Positions 13,643 through 13,950 of a DNA stretch of 13,950 nt are shown one piece after another; positions within the stretch are counted from its first letter, which is position 1; the number at the start of each line of letters is the position of its first letter. The DNA is from Desulfonema limicola (GTDB lineage: Bacteria > Desulfobacterota > Desulfobacteria > Desulfobacterales > DYRC01). The DNA is taken from positions 1 to 13,950 of the forward strand of contig DYRC01000077.1 of assembly GCA_020718925.1 (NCBI GenBank). Direction: 5' to 3'. A program made the translations under genes and the position numbers. A model generated the notes under the pieces. It searched no databases. It worked only from the letters and a program-made list of their open reading frames with translations, and was not told the DNA's origin.

Positions 13643-13870
13643 ATGGCTTCAGCAGCGTCGCAGGAACCCAGCAAGAAGTGCTGGAATTGTTTTGTCAGAC
13701 TTCCTCTGGAAGTAACGCAGTGTTATTCATGCAGGAAAAAAGTCGGCGATATAAATGAACACGGTATAGCCCGAAAGCCGCTTGACTGGCTGGGCTATAC
13801 GCTGGCAATCGGATCAACGTCCGCATTTGTATATTATATATGGTGGCTGTTTCTCCATTATAATAAATAA
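13643..13870 (+). CDS. Small zinc-ribbon protein with one C-terminal membrane segment
   Basis: 75 residues with a perfect AGGAGG (13631-13636) six bases before ATG. The N-terminal half holds two CxxC pairs, C13-C16 (CWNC) and C27-C30 (CYSC), spaced ten residues apart, as in small zinc ribbons. The C-terminal half has one hydrophobic segment at about 49-73 (WLGYTLAIGSTSAFVYYIWW and LFL), so it is probably an inner-membrane protein. There is no recognised family name. It lies 24 bases after ppiD on the same strand, probably in the same transcript, which suggests but does not prove an envelope role. Confidence 0.75.
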   Translation: MASAASQEPSKKCWNCFVRLPLEVTQCYSCRKKVGDINEHGIARKPLDWLGYTLAIGSTSAFVYYIWWLFLHYNK

Positions 13871-13910
13871 GCCGTTGCATAAGAAAATATCATTTGTTTG
13901 AAATTTTTTC

Positions 13911-13939
13911 TTGACAAGTGGTAAGAGGTAAGATATATA
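13911..13939 (+). promoter_or_regulatory. Sigma-70-like promoter reading out of the window
   Basis: TTGACA at 13911-13916 is followed after 17 bases by TATATA at 13934-13939, in an A/T-rich setting. The perfect -35 and near-consensus -10 suggest a strong promoter for a gene that starts beyond the right edge. Confidence 0.5.
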
Positions 13940-13950
13940 TGGGGAGTTTT

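Noticed and set aside
1..13950. CRISPR array, tRNA or rRNA genes
   Set aside because: No regularly spaced direct repeats and no tRNA- or rRNA-like sequence seen on either strand by eye.

Overview
The window looks like a chromosomal piece of a mesophilic Gram-negative bacterium with moderate G+C. A sulfate-reducing Desulfobacterota (Desulfobacteraceae-like) is my best guess, from the mix of a RimO plus long-chain prenyl synthase pair, an agmatinase next to Liv transporter parts, and a PpiD/SurA-type chaperone. This is an inference; no rRNA or other phylogenetic marker is present.

Layout. 1-454: repeat debris, a small frame-broken ORF, and a 67-bp remnant of a second copy of the following gene. 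455-3464 (+): a periplasmic substrate-binding protein of the ABC_sub_bind type, a double-hairpin G/C-rich repeat, then a chemoreceptor with a Cache-like sensor. 3504-5793 (-): rimO and a polyprenyl diphosphate synthase, overlapping by 8 nt. 8831-11602 (+): agmatinase-like gene, livF and a Liv-type binding protein in a tight operon ending in a hairpin. 11705-13870 (+): a PpiD-like membrane-anchored peptidyl-prolyl isomerase and a small zinc-ribbon membrane protein. A good promoter lies at the very end and reads out of the window.

The most interesting part is 5889-8760, between the divergent genes rimO and speB. It reads as one inserted unit of 2850 bp (5900-8749). It is flanked by an exact 11-bp direct repeat, GGGGTATAAAA (5889-5899 and 8750-8760), and its ends are inverted copies of CAGGGCTRTTCAAT. 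Each end is itself a small inverted-repeat element (5900-6019 and 8547-8749), so the unit resembles a composite transposon made from two MITE-like elements, with no transposase inside. Its cargo is an integrase-less array of integron gene cassettes (a CALIN-type array). Three complete attC-like sites (6818-6878, 7725-7773, 8354-8413) separate an unknown zinc-finger-like gene, a xisH-xisI pair and a brnT-brnA type toxin-antitoxin pair. In each of the three cassettes the first core (GTTAGGC, GTTAGGT, GTTATGC) is the exact reverse complement of that cassette's own R'' core (GCCTAAC, ACCTAAC, GCATAAC). That is the signature expected from site-specific cassette insertion.

How the parts work together. 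The flanking genes are housekeeping: S12 methylthiolation, quinone-tail synthesis, guanidino-compound and amino-acid handling, and envelope protein folding. The inserted unit carries accessory stabilisation or defence-type modules (a BrnT RNase toxin with its antitoxin; XisH with a PD-(D/E)XK-like pattern plus XisI). It probably moved as a block, using a transposase supplied in trans at its outer inverted repeats.
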